The notes under the pieces are model-generated. The model saw nothing but the letters and a program-made list of their open reading frames with translations. It was not told the DNA's origin and did not search any database. Shown here piece after piece: positions 44,475 to 57,060 of a stretch of 64,000 nucleotides of DNA (within the stretch, counting starts at the first letter, position 1; each line of letters starts with the position of its first letter). Source of the stretch: Prorocentrum cordatum (taxonomy: Eukaryota; Sar; Dinophyceae; Prorocentrales; Prorocentraceae); contig CAUYUJ010015848.1 in the NCBI GenBank assembly GCA_963575745.1, positions 245,192 through 309,191 of the forward strand, in the 5' to 3' direction. The translations under genes and the position numbers were made by a program.

Positions 44475-44790
44475 TGGGTGAGGAGGAGGGAGGAGGAGGA
44501 AGAGGAGGAGGAGGAGCAGCAGGAGGAGGAGGAGGAGGAGCAGCAGGAGGAGGAGGAGCAGCAGGAGGAGGAGGAGGAGGAGGAGGAGGAGGAGCAGCAG
44601 CAGCAGCAGGAGCAGGAGCAGCAGCAGAGCAGGAGGAGGAGGAGGAGGAGGAGGAGGAGCGGAGGAGGAGGAAGAGCAGGGAGAGGAGGAGAGGAGCAGC
44701 AGGAGGAGGAGGAGGAGGAGGCAGCAGGAGCAGCAGCCAGGAGGAGGAGGAGGAGGAGGAGGAGGGGAGGAGGAACTTAGGAGGGAGGAG
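44475..44790. repeat. (GGA)n/(GCA)n array
   Basis: GGA units with many AGC interruptions. Confidence 0.95.
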
Positions 44791-44907
44791 GTCTGGGCCC
44801 GCCCCGGGCGCCCCGCGGGCGCCTCGTGCGCCGGGTGGGCCGGCCGAGGCTGCGGCGCACGGTGCCGGGCCGTGGCCGCTCCGTGGGCGCCTCGCGCGCC
44901 GGGTGGG

Positions 44908-45030
44908 TCTCCTCCTCCTCCTCCTCCTCCTCCTCCTCCTCCTCCTCCTCCTCTCCTCCCCTCCCCCTCCTCCTCCTCCCCTCCCCCTCCTCCTCCTCCC
45001 CTCCCCCTCCCTCTCCCCCTCCCCCTCCCT
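44908..45030. repeat. (TCC)n array
   Basis: TCC passing into CCCCTCC units. Confidence 0.95.
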
Positions 45031-45104
45031 GCCGAGTTGTCGCCGGGTGGCGCCCCGCGGGCGCCCCGTGCGAAGGGCGGCCGCGCACATGGCGCGGCGT
45101 AGAG

Positions 45105-45286
45105 CCAGACGTCGGGCGTCTCGAACAAATCGGGGCGGAGGTTTTTCGTGGCTTTCGGCCTCTCGAGGCCCGCGCCGGGCCTCGGGACCGGCAAAGAACG
45201 ACTCGGGACGAAAAACCGGTCCCGGGGAAGTGGTCGGGAGGTCGGGGGCCCGTGTCTCGAAAAAATCGAGACGTCGGATGTCTGGG
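45105..45286 (+). mobile_element. MITE family A, copy 3 (~181 bp)
   Basis: Left end CCAGACGTCGGGCGTCTCGA, right end CGAGACGTCGGATGTCTGG. The interior is the closest match to copy 1. GTAG occurs just outside both ends (with an extra AG on the left), a possible target duplication. Confidence 0.85.
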
Positions 45287-45334
45287 TAGTTCTTACATGC
45301 ATTACGCAATCTGTTGATTTTTCACGGGATAGCT

Positions 45335-45640
45335 CACACCACACAGCTGTCATCACACAGCCTGCACCACACATATTGCGCCGCGCAGCCTGCACCACAC
45401 GGCTTGCACCATGTAGCTTGCACCGCGTAGTTTACATCACATAGATTGCAACACATAGCTTGCCCCACACAGCGTGCACAGCACGTACACACCATACACC
45501 ACATTGCACCGCATAGCTGTGCACTTCATACGTAGGTTGCAACACGTAACTTGCACCACATAGCTTGCACCATCAAACCTGCACCACAAGAGCACATAGC
45601 CTGCACCACATAGTTTGCACATCCACCTGCAGTAATTGAC
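45335..45640. repeat. GCACCACATAGCTT degenerate minisatellite
   Basis: About eighteen loosely conserved 14-20 bp units on the theme TTGCACCACATAGC. AT-rich compared with flanking DNA. Confidence 0.75.
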
Positions 45641-45916
45641 TTTTTCGGGGCCCCGCGGTGGCACATTGTGTGATCAACGTCTTCCTAGAGACATCAGGGG
45701 GTCTCGTCAACCACTCAGAAGATGAAAGTACGCCTTCACGAAACGCATTTTTTCGAACCAGCGTATGGGATCCCAGACAGAGGACCCAAACATATTCAAC
45801 TACCCATTGAACGTTGCAGGAAGGCCGACAATCCTTATGTTTCTCGCGCCGCCGTAGTAGGGCTCAGCCAGACTTATCATAACCTAGCAGGATTAAATGG
45901 GACATACCAGACCTGA

Positions 45917-47909
45917 TTTAGCAGGATTCTGCAGCACTTAGTAAATTGTTCATGCTTCGCGTATCCCCCACATGACACTGATACCAACAACCAAGGCGGC
46001 CAGCCGGGAATAGACGGCAGGGCCTCCAACAGCAACAGCTCCTCTTTCCCCGAAGTGCCGCCACCCCTGTGCCCCTACTTGCCCACGCTCTCCACCCATC
46101 GTCTCGCAGGGGCGGAGTCAGACGGCCCGGTTCACGCCCTGGTCAAGTACATGATTGAGTGGAACCACACAATATACACCCAATGGGCCTCCTACGCACA
46201 GCAACAAGGCGAGAACATCAAAGGGGACATAACCGACGAGGCGAGGTGGCCGACTGAGCGGCTGCTCCCCTTCCTGGACACGGTGTACGGAGACGCCATC
46301 CCAGAGAACGGCCACCCCCCACGCGTCCCATGGGACGGACAACGGGCAGCGGCAGCCAGGGTCGTCTCACACCTTGCAGGCAGGAACCAGAAGTACAAAA
46401 AAGACTGGGACCGCTATGCAGACAGCCTCACCGACCAGAAGGGGGCAGTGCCCCTTCCGACAGCCGTTTCACATCCTCATGGCATTCCTAACAAGACTGG
46501 AAGGCTCCGGCTTGGCCAGGGGAACCATCAACCACCTCGCCGCCCTGCCCCTGGAGCCGGCCGCTAGCAGCTCAGGCCGAGATGGGTCATCAGCTGCCAG
46601 CTGGCTCAACAGGTCGACTAGCAGCAAGGAATCCCCCGCCGCGGATCGCCGAGTGAAGGCCCACGGAGCACCCCCGACCCGCACCGACGCGCCGCCTCCT
46701 CAGCCTGCTGAGACTGACCTGTCCCTTGCAACCCAGGAAGAGGGGCAAACCCCACCGGGGCACTGCAGAGGCGAAGGCGACGTGGAAGGGGTTGATTGGG
46801 GAGAAGAGGCGGGCAGGAAATCCGAGTCTGACGGCCACGCGCGATCTAGCCCGTAGGACATCTCCGTAGACTCCGGCTCGCAGGTCAGCCCCACCCACCC
46901 CGACGACGACCTAAGTGATGCAGCTCCTCCCGTGGATGACAAGATGACCCAGGACCCCCCACAGCTCAGGATAAAACCTCCCGACAGGAGCGACTCAGAA
47001 GTCTGGTCCCCGTACGTGCAGGCTGCCGCCAGGGAAACAGTCAGAGATAGGAACGCCCCAGGCGACCTCCGTAGCAGGGATGAACGGATCCGGAGCCTGA
47101 ACGCCGCACGGGACAACAGGTCTCTGAGATATGCGGGTGGCGAAGGTGGCCGGCAACCACCTGCGATGAATGAAGTCAGGGCCAGAGAACGCTCGGCCAC
47201 CCCGCCCCCATGCGACGTCTCCCGACTACCGCGTGCCACCCAGGCCTCCTGGAACGACACGCGGAAAACGCTGCCACCCGCAGAACACCCCGACGATCCC
47301 ATGGGAGGCATCCCCATGTACATGTGTCAAGTTGTCAAAGCGGACGTCTCAAGGGACGAACCGGCACCAGACAAGGTCTCACGGCTGCAGAAGACGCTGG
47401 GAGGTGCGCTCAACGGAGTCTGGGGCGCCTGGGTCAAGAGGGCAGCCTCCAGGCAAGGGGGCCACTGCACCAAGCTTGATCCCAAGCTCAATTCCGCACA
47501 ACAGTGCAACGATTTCCTCCAGGCATGGAGCAAAGCGGAATTTGACGCCTATAAGATGGAAGAGTACAAGCTCCACGTCGACTGGTCGAGTGTCAAGGAA
47601 AGGCGCCGCAGACTCATGCAGCGCGACGCCAGACCGCACACCGCCCGCGGGACCGATAGCAGTGGCTGCCCACCCCCATGGATCACGGCGGACAAGGGGG
47701 CGGCACGTGCGGCCCCGCCAGACCAGTGGACCGGGGCATCCAGCTCAGGCTCGTCGCGGCGCGGACGGCAGTTCTGGGACGCTTGGGGGCACCAAGGTGC
47801 GTCATGGACCGACGCGGACTGGGAGGCGAAGGGCAGACGTTACTCCCCCAGAGGAGATCACCCGCACGCTGACGAGCGTCCACGAGGTTGGGACCCCCGA
47901 CCCAGATGA
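45917..47909 (+). pseudogene. Unrecognised gene, one frameshift and one in-frame stop
   Basis: A frame open from 45917 (after a TGA at 45914, with TTTAG acceptor-like sequence) encodes HALVKYMIEWNHTIYTQWAS, then DTVYGDAIPENGHPPRVPWD and KYKKDWDRYADSLTDQKG. Near 46440, at a run of G, the sensible frame shifts to the one giving PFHILMAFLTRLEGSGLARG. That frame runs to a TAG at 46855 and, past it, continues unbroken (DISVDSGSQVSPTHPDDDLS and on) to 47909. The downstream part has LQKTLGGALNGVWGAWVKRA and a Trp/Gly-rich end (GRRGRQFWDAWGHQGASWTD). Total is about 650 residues if joined. No domain is recognised. It could be a decayed host gene, a retroelement gag-like ORF, or an intact gene with assembly errors or unseen introns. 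Confidence 0.45.
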
Positions 47910-48169
47910 CGGGGGCGCAACGAGGACCCGCGCGGGACTGCCCCCCCCCCCCCCCAGCGAGATTTCGGCCGCGCCTGACACCGCCACGGCCCGCCAACTT
48001 ACGTGCTGCCTGCCGCGCGCAGCACGCACTACCTCATTCCTACCTCTCTGCCCGGCATTCGCCGCAACCCCCCTCCCCAGTCGGTTTCACCCGCAGCGCC
48101 CAGCCTGAGCCGCAACGCCTTGTGCTACCTCCTATGGGGCGGAGGCGCACCAATACCCTTGCGCTGCGC

Positions 48170-50570
48170 TTTTAGACAGCCCGCGCTGGACTCGTGGACC
48201 TTGCAGCACCCGGCCTCGGCCCAATGCGTGCTATCCTCGCGGGGGCGGGGGGCGCCAATGAGCTTCGCACATAGACAGCCCGCGCTGGAGACGTGGACCT
48301 TGCCGGGCCCTTCCATCCCCGCGGCCGATTGCCGCGCGGGATTGCGGCCGCTGCCTCCTGCGGTGGAGGCCGCTGCCAACGTGGGCTCTGGGGTCGTCTG
48401 TGCACCCTCCCAGGGTGGCCCACTTTGGGACGGCAGAGACTGGTGGCTGAAATAACCCACCTCCTGCGCTCCCTCTATTTCTTTATGCCAACATGGGCTC
48501 TGGGGTCGCCTGTGCCACCCCCCCAGGGCAGCCCGCTTTGGACGGCAGAGACTGGCGGCTGAAATAACCCACCTCCTGCGCTCCACCTCTTTCACAGCAC
48601 AGTGAGCGGCAGCGGCTGGGGTTCGAAAATTGCCCACCGCACCGCCCGTGCTCAGCCCCATTCCCCTGTGGTTCGGATGTTCTGGACATGGGCGCTCGGG
48701 GTCGTCATTTGCGTTCAGCAGCTATTGGCTGCGCCCCCTCCTCTTCTTCTCACCCACAATGTCTCTGCGGTTTTTGGCTGCGCCCCCCGCCGTGTCCGCC
48801 GAGATTGCACCAGTCGCAGAAGTGCGGCCGCCCCGAGACCTTCCCGGGGCGTTTCGGTCGCCTGGGCACGTCCCCCGGACCCTGGGCTTTGTCGGCGCCC
48901 CCTCCTCCTCCTCCTCCTCCGCCCCCCCCTCCGCCTCCTCCTTCATTCACGCTGTCTCTGCGGCTTTTGGCTGGCACCCCCCCCGTGCGAAGATTGCTGC
49001 GGCCGCAGAGGCGCGCTCGCCCTGAGACCAGCCCAGGGAGCTTCGGTCCCCCGCGGCTGATTCAGCCCTTGTCCTGATACTAGGTCGCCATGGCACGCCA
49101 GCGCGCCCGTGGTCAAGACGGTCCGCGCATGTGCGCCCAGGGACCATCATCAGTGTCCAGCGGCAGTTGGCTGCACCCCCCTCCTCTCGTTCACAAGTCT
49201 CTGCGGCCCTTGGCTGCCCCCCCCCCCACCCCCGATCAACGGCATAGATAGCTGCGTCCGTTGAAGTTGAGACCCGCCCAGGGGGCAGCAGTGCCGACCC
49301 AGCCCGGCAGGTCAGCACGCCGCCAGCGAATGGTGCAGCCCTGCAGCCAGGCAGCTGCCGGCAGTCCGCTGGCCCCGGCTCCGGACGCATCCGTCCTCCG
49401 CTGGGGCAGCGTGGCACTTGGTGACTGGGGGTGACTGCCCACCACGCACCACGGTGAGTGCCCTCGCCGTATGAGCGGCCCGTATCGAGTGGTTCAGCCT
49501 TCTGCGGTCAAGTTGTTCAGCTCTTCTCGGCACAGACGCAAGCCAAGCCCTCGCCAGGACATCGCATCGTTGGGCCCCCGGACCGCGTGAGTCGGATACG
49601 ATGTGGGTGCGCTGGCTACCGGCTGGTTGCCAGCCTGCGCGCGCACGCCAGTGGAGCTGCAGTGGACGGGGGCCCGCCATCCCACAGTAACACCGGCGCT
49701 CAGCAGCAAGCAGCGCCCCCCCCCCATCTGCGTTTCGCCCTGGTTCTCCGCTAACCCGATCATGGCGCTACCAGAAGGACGTCTCGGCCCGCTGCCTGCA
49801 CGCCGCCTGCATGCGTTGCGGCCTAGAGCACGGTCGACGCCATGCATTGGCTCCCTACGGGCGCCGGCGTACTCGGCTTCCCCGGGCTGCGTGACAGGTG
49901 GAGATCGGGTGCGTTCGTCAGCCATACTTCCGGTGTTACCCGATGTCTGGTTTCGCCAGGGAGTGGCCCTGCGCCGAGTGGTTCAGCCTTTTGCAGTTCG
50001 TGGCCGCTCCCCTAGCAGATCAGTCTGCTACCAGCCTCCGTCAGTACTTGTATCGTTGTGCCCCCGAACCGCGAGAGTCGGATACGATATGTACGCGCTA
50101 GCTACAGGCTGGAGGTGGCTCTACCTCGTGGGCGCAGACCGCGGTCGCCCCCTTCTCTTGCGCAGGGGCGGGCTTCAGCCACGCCTCCGCGTCAGTGAGC
50201 CATGATGAGTCAGGCCCTTCTCTTCTTGCCGCTCCTTCTTTTCCTCGCGGTGCTGCCGCGTGCCCTGGCTGGCGTCCGCACTTGCCCCTTTCCTCCCTCC
50301 CGCCTCCTGGCCTCGCCTCCGATTGTTGATCGGCCGGAGACTGGCGCCGCCAGGGCGACTTCTCCCCGCCGTTCCGGAGCCGGTCGCCGCGCCTCATCCC
50401 CGCCCGACGGGATGTTCGGCACGATCACCTGGTCGCGCTGTGCGCGTCTTCGCTTGTGGTTTGGCTGGAGCTTGGCGCCGAAAGGGCGACTTCCCCCCGC
50501 CGCCCCGCCGCCGGCTGCCGCGCCTTGGCGCCCCCACCCGCTGGGATGTCTGTGCTGGTCTCCTGGCGTC
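48170..50570 (+). repeat. Ladder of successive local duplications
   Basis: Pairs of similar segments follow each other. 48171/48270 share GACAGCCCGCGCTGGA and GTGGACCTTGC. 48380-48490 and 48492-48600 share GGCTCTGGGGTCG, GACGGCAGAGACTGG and CTGAAATAACCCACCTCCTG. 48755, 48950 and 49190 share GTCTCTGCGG(T/C)(T/C)(T/C)TTGGCTG. 49480-49640 and 49970-50120 share GAGTGGTTCAGCCTT and GAGTCGGATACGAT. 50330-50420 and 50465-50550 share CTGGCGCC...GGGCGACTT. No shared frame. Confidence 0.75.
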
Positions 50571-50889
50571 TAATGTGGGTCATTTTGTCCCTTGCATGTG
50601 CATGCGCCACTGCGGCCAATTATCTTCGTTCCGCGCCCCGAACGTTGCCCCGCTTCTTGACCTTCGCCAGGGAGCTGCCGACCAATAAGTATCCTCACCA
50701 GCCCATCCCAAAACAACGCATTGTGCGACGCACACCGGCGGCCGTGACTTTCGGGCGCGTCTCTTCCGGCTCTCGCGTATATCTTCCTCTTCTGCCCACC
50801 TCGTACCTACCTCCGGTTATACATTCTTGTGGGGGCAGAGGGGGGAGGACGAGGCGGTGCAGGGGGTCTTTGGACCATTTTAATGTCTT

Positions 50890-51420
50890 CGTGATGCCTC
50901 TTGGGGCACCCTGGGGGCTCTTTTGGAGGGTCTTGGAACCCTCTCGGGGCTCTTTGGAGGTGTCTGGGAGGTCTTTAGGGGCCATCTTGGAGGCCACGGC
51001 TCAGAAAGGAGCTCGGCGTCAATTACGCCCTCCCCCTTCGGAACCCGAGAAGTCGTTTCTTAGAGCCCTTCTGGGCCGCTCTTGGGGCGCTCTTGGGCGC
51101 TCTTGGGCCCTTTGTGGACCTCTCTGGGGCCTGTCTTGGGGCTATCTTCGGCCATCTTTCGGCCATCTTGAAGCTTCAAAAGCCCACTGAGAGCGAAAAG
51201 GCGAGAAGGCAAAACACATTGATGTTCCTTAGGTGTTTGAAGGATGGTAGCCTCTCTGGGGCGTCCTTGGGAGGCTCCGTGGCCACTTAGGGCCGTTTCG
51301 GGGCTGTCTTGGAGCCTCGTGCAGGCTTGTTAGGAGCGATCTTGAGTCATCGAGGGCTATCTTGAGCGGTCTTGGAGGTCATAGCGAGCTCTCTTGGGCT
51401 GTCTTGGCGCCATCTTACAC
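50890..51420 (-). repeat. Repeat family D, distant minus-strand copy
   Basis: CTCTTGGGGC and CATCTTGG-type units read as CCCAAGAG on the minus strand. The family head (GTTTTGCCTTCTCGCCTTTT) is at 51190-51220. Confidence 0.7.
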
Positions 51421-51429
51421 CAAAACATA

Positions 51430-52860
51430 CGCTCCAACCACCCGCTGCCCCCCCCCCCATCCAGGCCGAGGGGGAGGGGGGAAGGGGATGGGTGAACCCT
51501 GCCCCGAAATTGAAGAAGGGGGTGGAACAGAAAGGGCTATCTAAACCTCCTCCGCCCAGAGGGCCGGTGGGATTCCAGCGAGACCTAGCAGGGCCCAGGA
51601 GGGCTCAGCAGGCCCGAGGATGTTCCAGCAATAAGTAGAAGGTCCCAGCTACATTGCTTTTCTACTGAACGGATTCGAGCAGCTTCCAGCATTTAGCATG
51701 ACCTTTCAGAGCTCAAGAAAATACAGGCGCGCAGAACATCATCGCGCGAAGAGGATGAGAGGAGAGGGGTCTCACTTGACTACCAGGTTCCATGCAAACA
51801 CAAACGAGGGAACGATTGAATGAGTTGGAGAGATGGCGGAGGTAGTCGACGTGCGACTTGGGTGGGCGTTTCTAAGCATTGTCAGGAAAAAGGTTCTGTG
51901 TCAGTTTGTGGGGGTTCCCTGGGGCCGCTCCCATGGGCCTATTCATCCAGCCGACCTGCCTCTTCTGGTGCTCTCGAGCGGTTATCATTCCGCGGCCGCT
52001 TCTCTTGTTGTGTCTTTTTGTTCCATTCGCACAGTTCCAGTTCGCGACGGTGCAGCCCGCCGATGCTTCGACCGCGACGAGCCTCTTGATGCACAGGTTT
52101 GGTGCTCTGGGGTTCAGGTCTGGGCCACGCCGGGGACTGGGGCGCGGGCGCGATGGAGCATCTCAGGGCCAAGGCATGTAAAAATGATAGGTTGGAGCTG
52201 ATGGGGGTCTCTGTTGGTGTTCTTCCCGGTCTGATGGGTACGATGCGTGCATAGGCGGCTTCGTGAATATGCGCATTGCTAGTCCAAGATGCTTGTCGCC
52301 CATGTTTTTTTTTTTTTTCCGCACGGGTGGAACTCGTAATCCGTCTCGTCGACCTATCTTGAAGCTTCTTGGTTCCATCATTGCGGAACGCAGTATGAGA
52401 GCCCCGTGTGTGTGGATGGGTGATCATTCGGCCTTAGTTGGGCTGCCCGACTGTCTACGCGGAGCGTCCCTGAAAAGGCGCGCGCGCGTCCGAGTGATGG
52501 TTGCTACTTCGTTTCGTTTCGTCTTTTGCGTCTGCGCAGCCCGACCGCGTCCGACCAGCCCAGATCTTGTCCGCGTCCGCGGACAAAGACGAGCGGGTCG
52601 GCGCCTCATCTGCGTCTCTTCGGTCGTGTTTGGATGGCTTTGGACGCCGAAGTCGTTCGCGCACCACCTGGCACCGCCCTGGTGAACCCCATAGATTTGG
52701 ACCACGGATTGTATTGTTGGTTCATTTCGTAGTGTACGGGATGCCCTTGCTCTAGACTTGGTTCGTTCATAGCGACGCGTAATGTTACGGCCCCGTGGCT
52801 CGACAAAGGGCACCATCTTGTCAAGCACCATTCGTCGTGGCGTCTTCACCGCGCGAGGAG
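51430..52860. other. No recognisable gene
   Basis: Moderate-GC DNA with overlapping frames on both strands (51833-52201, 52263-52685). None shows domain features, and codon content is not convincing. A T12 homopolymer lies at 52305. Confidence 0.45.
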
Positions 52861-53249
52861 GCTTAGCAACTGACCATGCCAAGTTCCCCGGGGGACGGGT
52901 TTCGGCGGGAGGTTGAACATTCCACACACCGAGTAACCACAATGGGCCAGCGAAGCGCGCCATCTCGCAAAAGGGAAAAAAAGGGGACAGGAGGGGGGGG
53001 AGGAAAAGGAGGAGGAGGAGGAGGAGGCGGAGGAGCACATCTGACACCAAACCTCTTCCACCCATCTCTTCCCATTGCGTTAAACACTGTCGCATCCAGT
53101 GACAAGGACCCCGGCGTCGCGATTTTTCCCCACGGCGCCGACCACCAGAGGTCTGGACCCCTTTCACGGGATATGTTTGTTTTTTTCCGCAGGCCTGTTT
53201 GTCACTGTCCCAAAGCCTTGTGTGCCCCCCCCCCGGGGCCGAATCCCGT

Positions 53250-53440
53250 CGCGATGCTTTCGCGACGAGAGGAGGTACGGGAGGAGGTTGGGGGTACAGC
53301 TGCAGCGCCGTCGGCCCACGCCCGCCGCGATGTCGACTCGCTGCCGCTGCTTTTCGATGCCCTGCCCGACGAGCGTGCCTGGCATGCTGGCGACCGCAGC
53401 CATTTGGCGCCCAGGTGCTTCGGGACTGGCCAGCCCGTGG
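53250..53440 (+). CDS. Possible isolated exon of an unidentified gene
   Basis: The frame with MLSRREEVREEVGGTAAAPS, then RRDVDSLPLLFDALPDERAW and HLAPRCFGTGQPVVFL is of balanced composition and ends at a (TCC)n array. No domain is recognised. A competing minus-strand frame spans the same bases. Confidence 0.25.
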
Positions 53441-53444
53441 TGTT

Positions 53445-53872
53445 CCTGCCTCCTCCTCCTCCTCCTCCTCCTCCTCCTCCTCCTCCTCTCTCTTCTTCGG
53501 AAGGCTCTTGGGGCGACGCTCCGCCCGCACTCCTCCTCCTCCTCCTCCTCCTCCTCCACCTTTTCCTCCTCCTCCTCCTCTTCCTCCTCCTCCTCCTCCT
53601 CCTCTTCCTCCCCTCCTCCTCCCCCTCCTCCTCCCCATCCCTCCCTCCTCCTCCTCCTCCTCCTCCTCCTCCTCCTCCTCCTCCTCCTCCTCCTCCTCCT
53701 CCCCTCCCTCCCTCCTCCCTCCTCCTCCTCCTCCCTCCCCCTCCTCCCTCCTCCCCTCCCTCCTTCCTCCTCCCTCCTCCTCCTCCCTCCCTCCTCCCTC
53801 CTCCCTCCTCCCTCCTCCCTCCTCCTTCTCTTCCCTCCTCCTCCTCCTCCTTCTCCTGCTCTTCCTTCTCTT
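53445..53872. repeat. (TCC)n/(CTCC)n array
   Basis: About 430 bp, TCC on the plus strand, with short CTTTTCC breaks. Confidence 0.95.
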
Positions 53873-53879
53873 CCTCATG

Positions 53880-54450
53880 TTCCATCCCTTTCCCTCATGA
53901 TTAAGTCTTCGCTGTCACACCCCCAAACGTGTCGGTTCGGCGGGCTAGGCGTTTCGCTTGACACATCCTCCGCATGTATGGCCCTGTAGCTCGAAAGGTG
54001 CAACAGTTTCGCGGATGGAAGGCGGGTTCTTTTCCAACATGTGACTTTCGCTTCAGCGCCGCACACATTGCAGCAGTTTCAACAATGGAGGGCGGGTCGT
54101 TTTCAACATGTGGCGTTTGTTTCTGGCACCGCGCACCTTCGTCTTAAAAGTATTCAGCCGCCCTCGAGATGGAAGGCAGGTCGTTTTGAACATGTGGTTT
54201 TCTCTTCGGCGCTGCGCACATTCTTGCCATCACGTTGCAACGGTTTAGGATGGAGGGCGGGTCGGTTTCCAAATGCTGCTTTCGCCTCGCTGCCGCGCAA
54301 ATTCGATTGAAATGTCTGCAACGGCTTCAAAGATTCGTCCGGTTGAAATCCCAGGAATCAGGATTTGGCGAGATATATGACTGTCGGGGCGCAACACTTA
54401 CTTGGATTCACGGTGTTGAAGTCCCAGGAGTGATGGGCACGATTTAGGGT
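53880..54450 (-). repeat. Composite module M, copy 3 (inverted)
   Basis: Read on the minus strand from (GGA)n at 54450-54510, the blocks are GGGACTTCAACACCGTGAAT, TAAGTGTTGCGCCCCGACAG, diverged ~84-bp units with GCGCGGC...GCGA and CCGCCCTCCATCC, then AGCGAAACGCCTAGCCCGCC. It ends again next to GGA-rich DNA at 53875. It lacks the GACCAGTGTAAACCC start. Confidence 0.8.
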
Positions 54451-54512
54451 TGTCTGCCTCCTCCTTCTCCTCCTCCTCCTCCTCCTCCTCCTACTCCCTC
54501 CTCCCCTTCACT
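54451..54512. repeat. (TCC)n array
   Basis: TCC/CTCC units at the end of module M copy 3. Confidence 0.9.
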
Positions 54513-55029
54513 CCTCGTCCGCATCTTGCTCGCGTTACCTCACGAATGGAGTGCCCAATTCGAGTGCGAACACGCCCGCGCATTCACAGTGCTAATCTTC
54601 AATGTACGGAATAAGGAAAATCAGCATGCATCAGTTTTTCCACAGAGTGACGCTACATATGTCATATTATTCAGGGCAACGCAACCTGCCCAGTATCAAT
54701 CTGTAGTTGAGCTCGGCACCGGCTACGCTCCACGCTACCCGCGCTTGTCTTCTGCCTCTTCCTCCTCCTCCTCCTCCTCCTGCTCCTCCCCTTCCTCCTC
54801 CCCCTCTCCCCCCCCGAAGAAGAACAGCTGCAGAGACGTAGACTTCCGAAGGTCTGCGCGGATTTCTTGGATCGGTTCTGGGCCCTCCTTCCCTGGTCTG
54901 CGACGCGTGCCGGGGGCGGCGGCGGCGGTGGCGCCGCCAACGGGGGTGTCCAGCACTGCTCCGCAAAATCTGCGCGAACCTCCAACAATTTGTTAACGAT
55001 TTCCGCGGCTTCAGCGAGCTTACATGTCG

Positions 55030-57060
55030 AATCAGTTTGCATAATGCGCGAACGCGTACGTGCGCACGTGGATGTCGTACATGTTGGAGGCGCTGCGTTC
55101 GCGACGCCAACACCGAAGAGCACGCGGCTTCCGAGATGACAGAGCGCGCACGTCAATTTGCGCGCGCACGTAAGTTCACTTCATTTCGGAGAGGCTCCAT
55201 GCGCCAAGCCCGCAAAAGATGTCCGCGCTCAGGCGCAACGCAGAGGAGCGCGAGGCCGCCGAGGTTGCAGAGCGCGCGCGTGGATGTACGCGCTCACGTG
55301 AATCCCGCAAAACTCGGAGACGTGTCATCTGGAAGTCCAGCAAGAGGTCCGCGCGCCCTGCCAGGCGCGACGCAGAGGAGCGCGAGGCCGCCGAGTTCGC
55401 AGAGCGCGCGAATGAACTGACCCGCGCACGTGAACGTCGTGAACGTCGGAAGCGTTGCGTTCGCGACGCCAACACCGAGGAGAGCGCCGCCACATAATTT
55501 ACACAGCGCGCACGTACATTTACTCGCGCGCGCGTGCATTCCGCAATTTTAAAGAATGTTGCATGTCCAGCGCCTGCAAGAGGTTCGCGCGTCTGCCAGG
55601 CACAGCGCAGAGGAGCGCGAGGCCGCCGCGTCCGAATAGCGCGCGCGTGAATGTACGCGCGAACGCGAATTTCGCACATTCCACAGACGTCACATTCGCG
55701 TCGCCAGCACCGCGGAGCGCGGCCGCAGCGTTGACGGAGCGCCCGCGTACATTTACGCGCACAGGTGGACTCAGTATAATTCAGAGGCGTTTCACTAGCA
55801 AGGCCAGCAAGAGGTGCTCAAGCCCTGCCAGGCGCAACGCAGAGTAGCGCGAGGCCGCCGAGGTTGCAGAGCGCGCGAGTAAACTTACGCGCGCACGTGC
55901 ATTTCGCAAACGTCGGAACGGGGTGCATTCACGACGCCAACACCGAGGAGCGCGCCGCCGCAGAGTTGACAGAGCGCGCACACATGGACTGACTTCAGCA
56001 AATTTAGAGAATGTTGCATGTCCAGCGCCCACAAGAGGTTCGCGCGATCTGCCGGGCACGACGCAGAGGAGCGCGAGGCCGCCGACTTCGCAGAGCGCGC
56101 GCAAATTCACCCGCGCATGTGAATTTTGCAAATTCCAGAGACGTTACATCCGCGACGCCAGCGCCGAGGAGCGCACGGCCGCCGAGTTGACTGAGCGCGC
56201 GCGTGAATTTACGCGCTCGCGCGTTACGTTCGCGACGCCAACTCAGAGGGGCGCGGGGTCGCCGAGTGGACGGAGCGCGCGCAAGGTTACGCGCGCGCGT
56301 AAAGTTTGCAAATTTCGAAGACGTTGCAGTTGCAACGCCAGCAGGGGGCACGCGCGCCCCGCTAAGCGTAGCGCAGAGGGGCGCGCGGCCGCCGAGTTTG
56401 CAAAGCGCGCGCGTAAGTTTACGCGCGCGCGTGAATTTCGCCCATATCAGAGACGCTGCGCTCGCGAAGCCAACGCCGAGCGGCGCGCGGCCGCCGAGTT
56501 GACAGAGCGCGCGCGCAAGCTAACGCGCGCGCGCGAGTTCCGTGAATTTGGGAGACTCTGCATTTCCAGCGCCAGGTAGCACAGCGAAAGGCCGCCGAGT
56601 TCGCAGAGCGCGCGCAATTTCCGGAGACGTTGCGTTCGAGGCGCCAACGAAGAGCAGCGCGCGGCCGCCGAGTTGACCGAGCGCGCGCGAATGTTTAAGC
56701 GCGCAAGTAAATTCAGCACATTTCGGCGAAGCTGTTTTTGCGGCACTAGCGAGAGGGGCGCGCGCCCCCGTGGAATTCGCCATAGCGCGCACATGTTTCA
56801 AAAAGCGCGCATCAACTCAGCAAGTTGCGGAAGGCGCGAGCAGAGCAAACAGCGTTGTCGCAGAGGAGAGCGGCCGTGGAGGACGCGCGTAAATTTGGGC
56901 GCGCACGCGAATAGCGTAAAATTCGCGCGAAGTGCGAGCAGAGCAAGAGGCGTCGTCGCAGAGGAGGGAGCGGCCCTCGAGTTCACAGAGGACGCGGGTA
57001 TATTTTCGCACGCGCGTGAAGTCCGCGACGCTTGGAAAGGGCGGTCGCAAAAAAATGGCG
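55030..57060. repeat. CG-rich satellite, ~110-130 bp units of two types
   Basis: Roughly eighteen diverged units. Type 1 has GTTCGCGACGCCAACACCGA; type 2 has GCCAGGC(G/A)C(A/G)(A/G)CGCAGAGGAGCG. Both are followed by (G)CCGCCGAGTT(G/C)(A/G)CAGAGCGCGC and CGCGCGCGTGAATTT(A/C)CGC. Long alternating CG/CA runs are frequent. Arg/Ala-rich frames open on both strands and are not coding. A decayed extension lies at 57900-58060. Confidence 0.9.
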
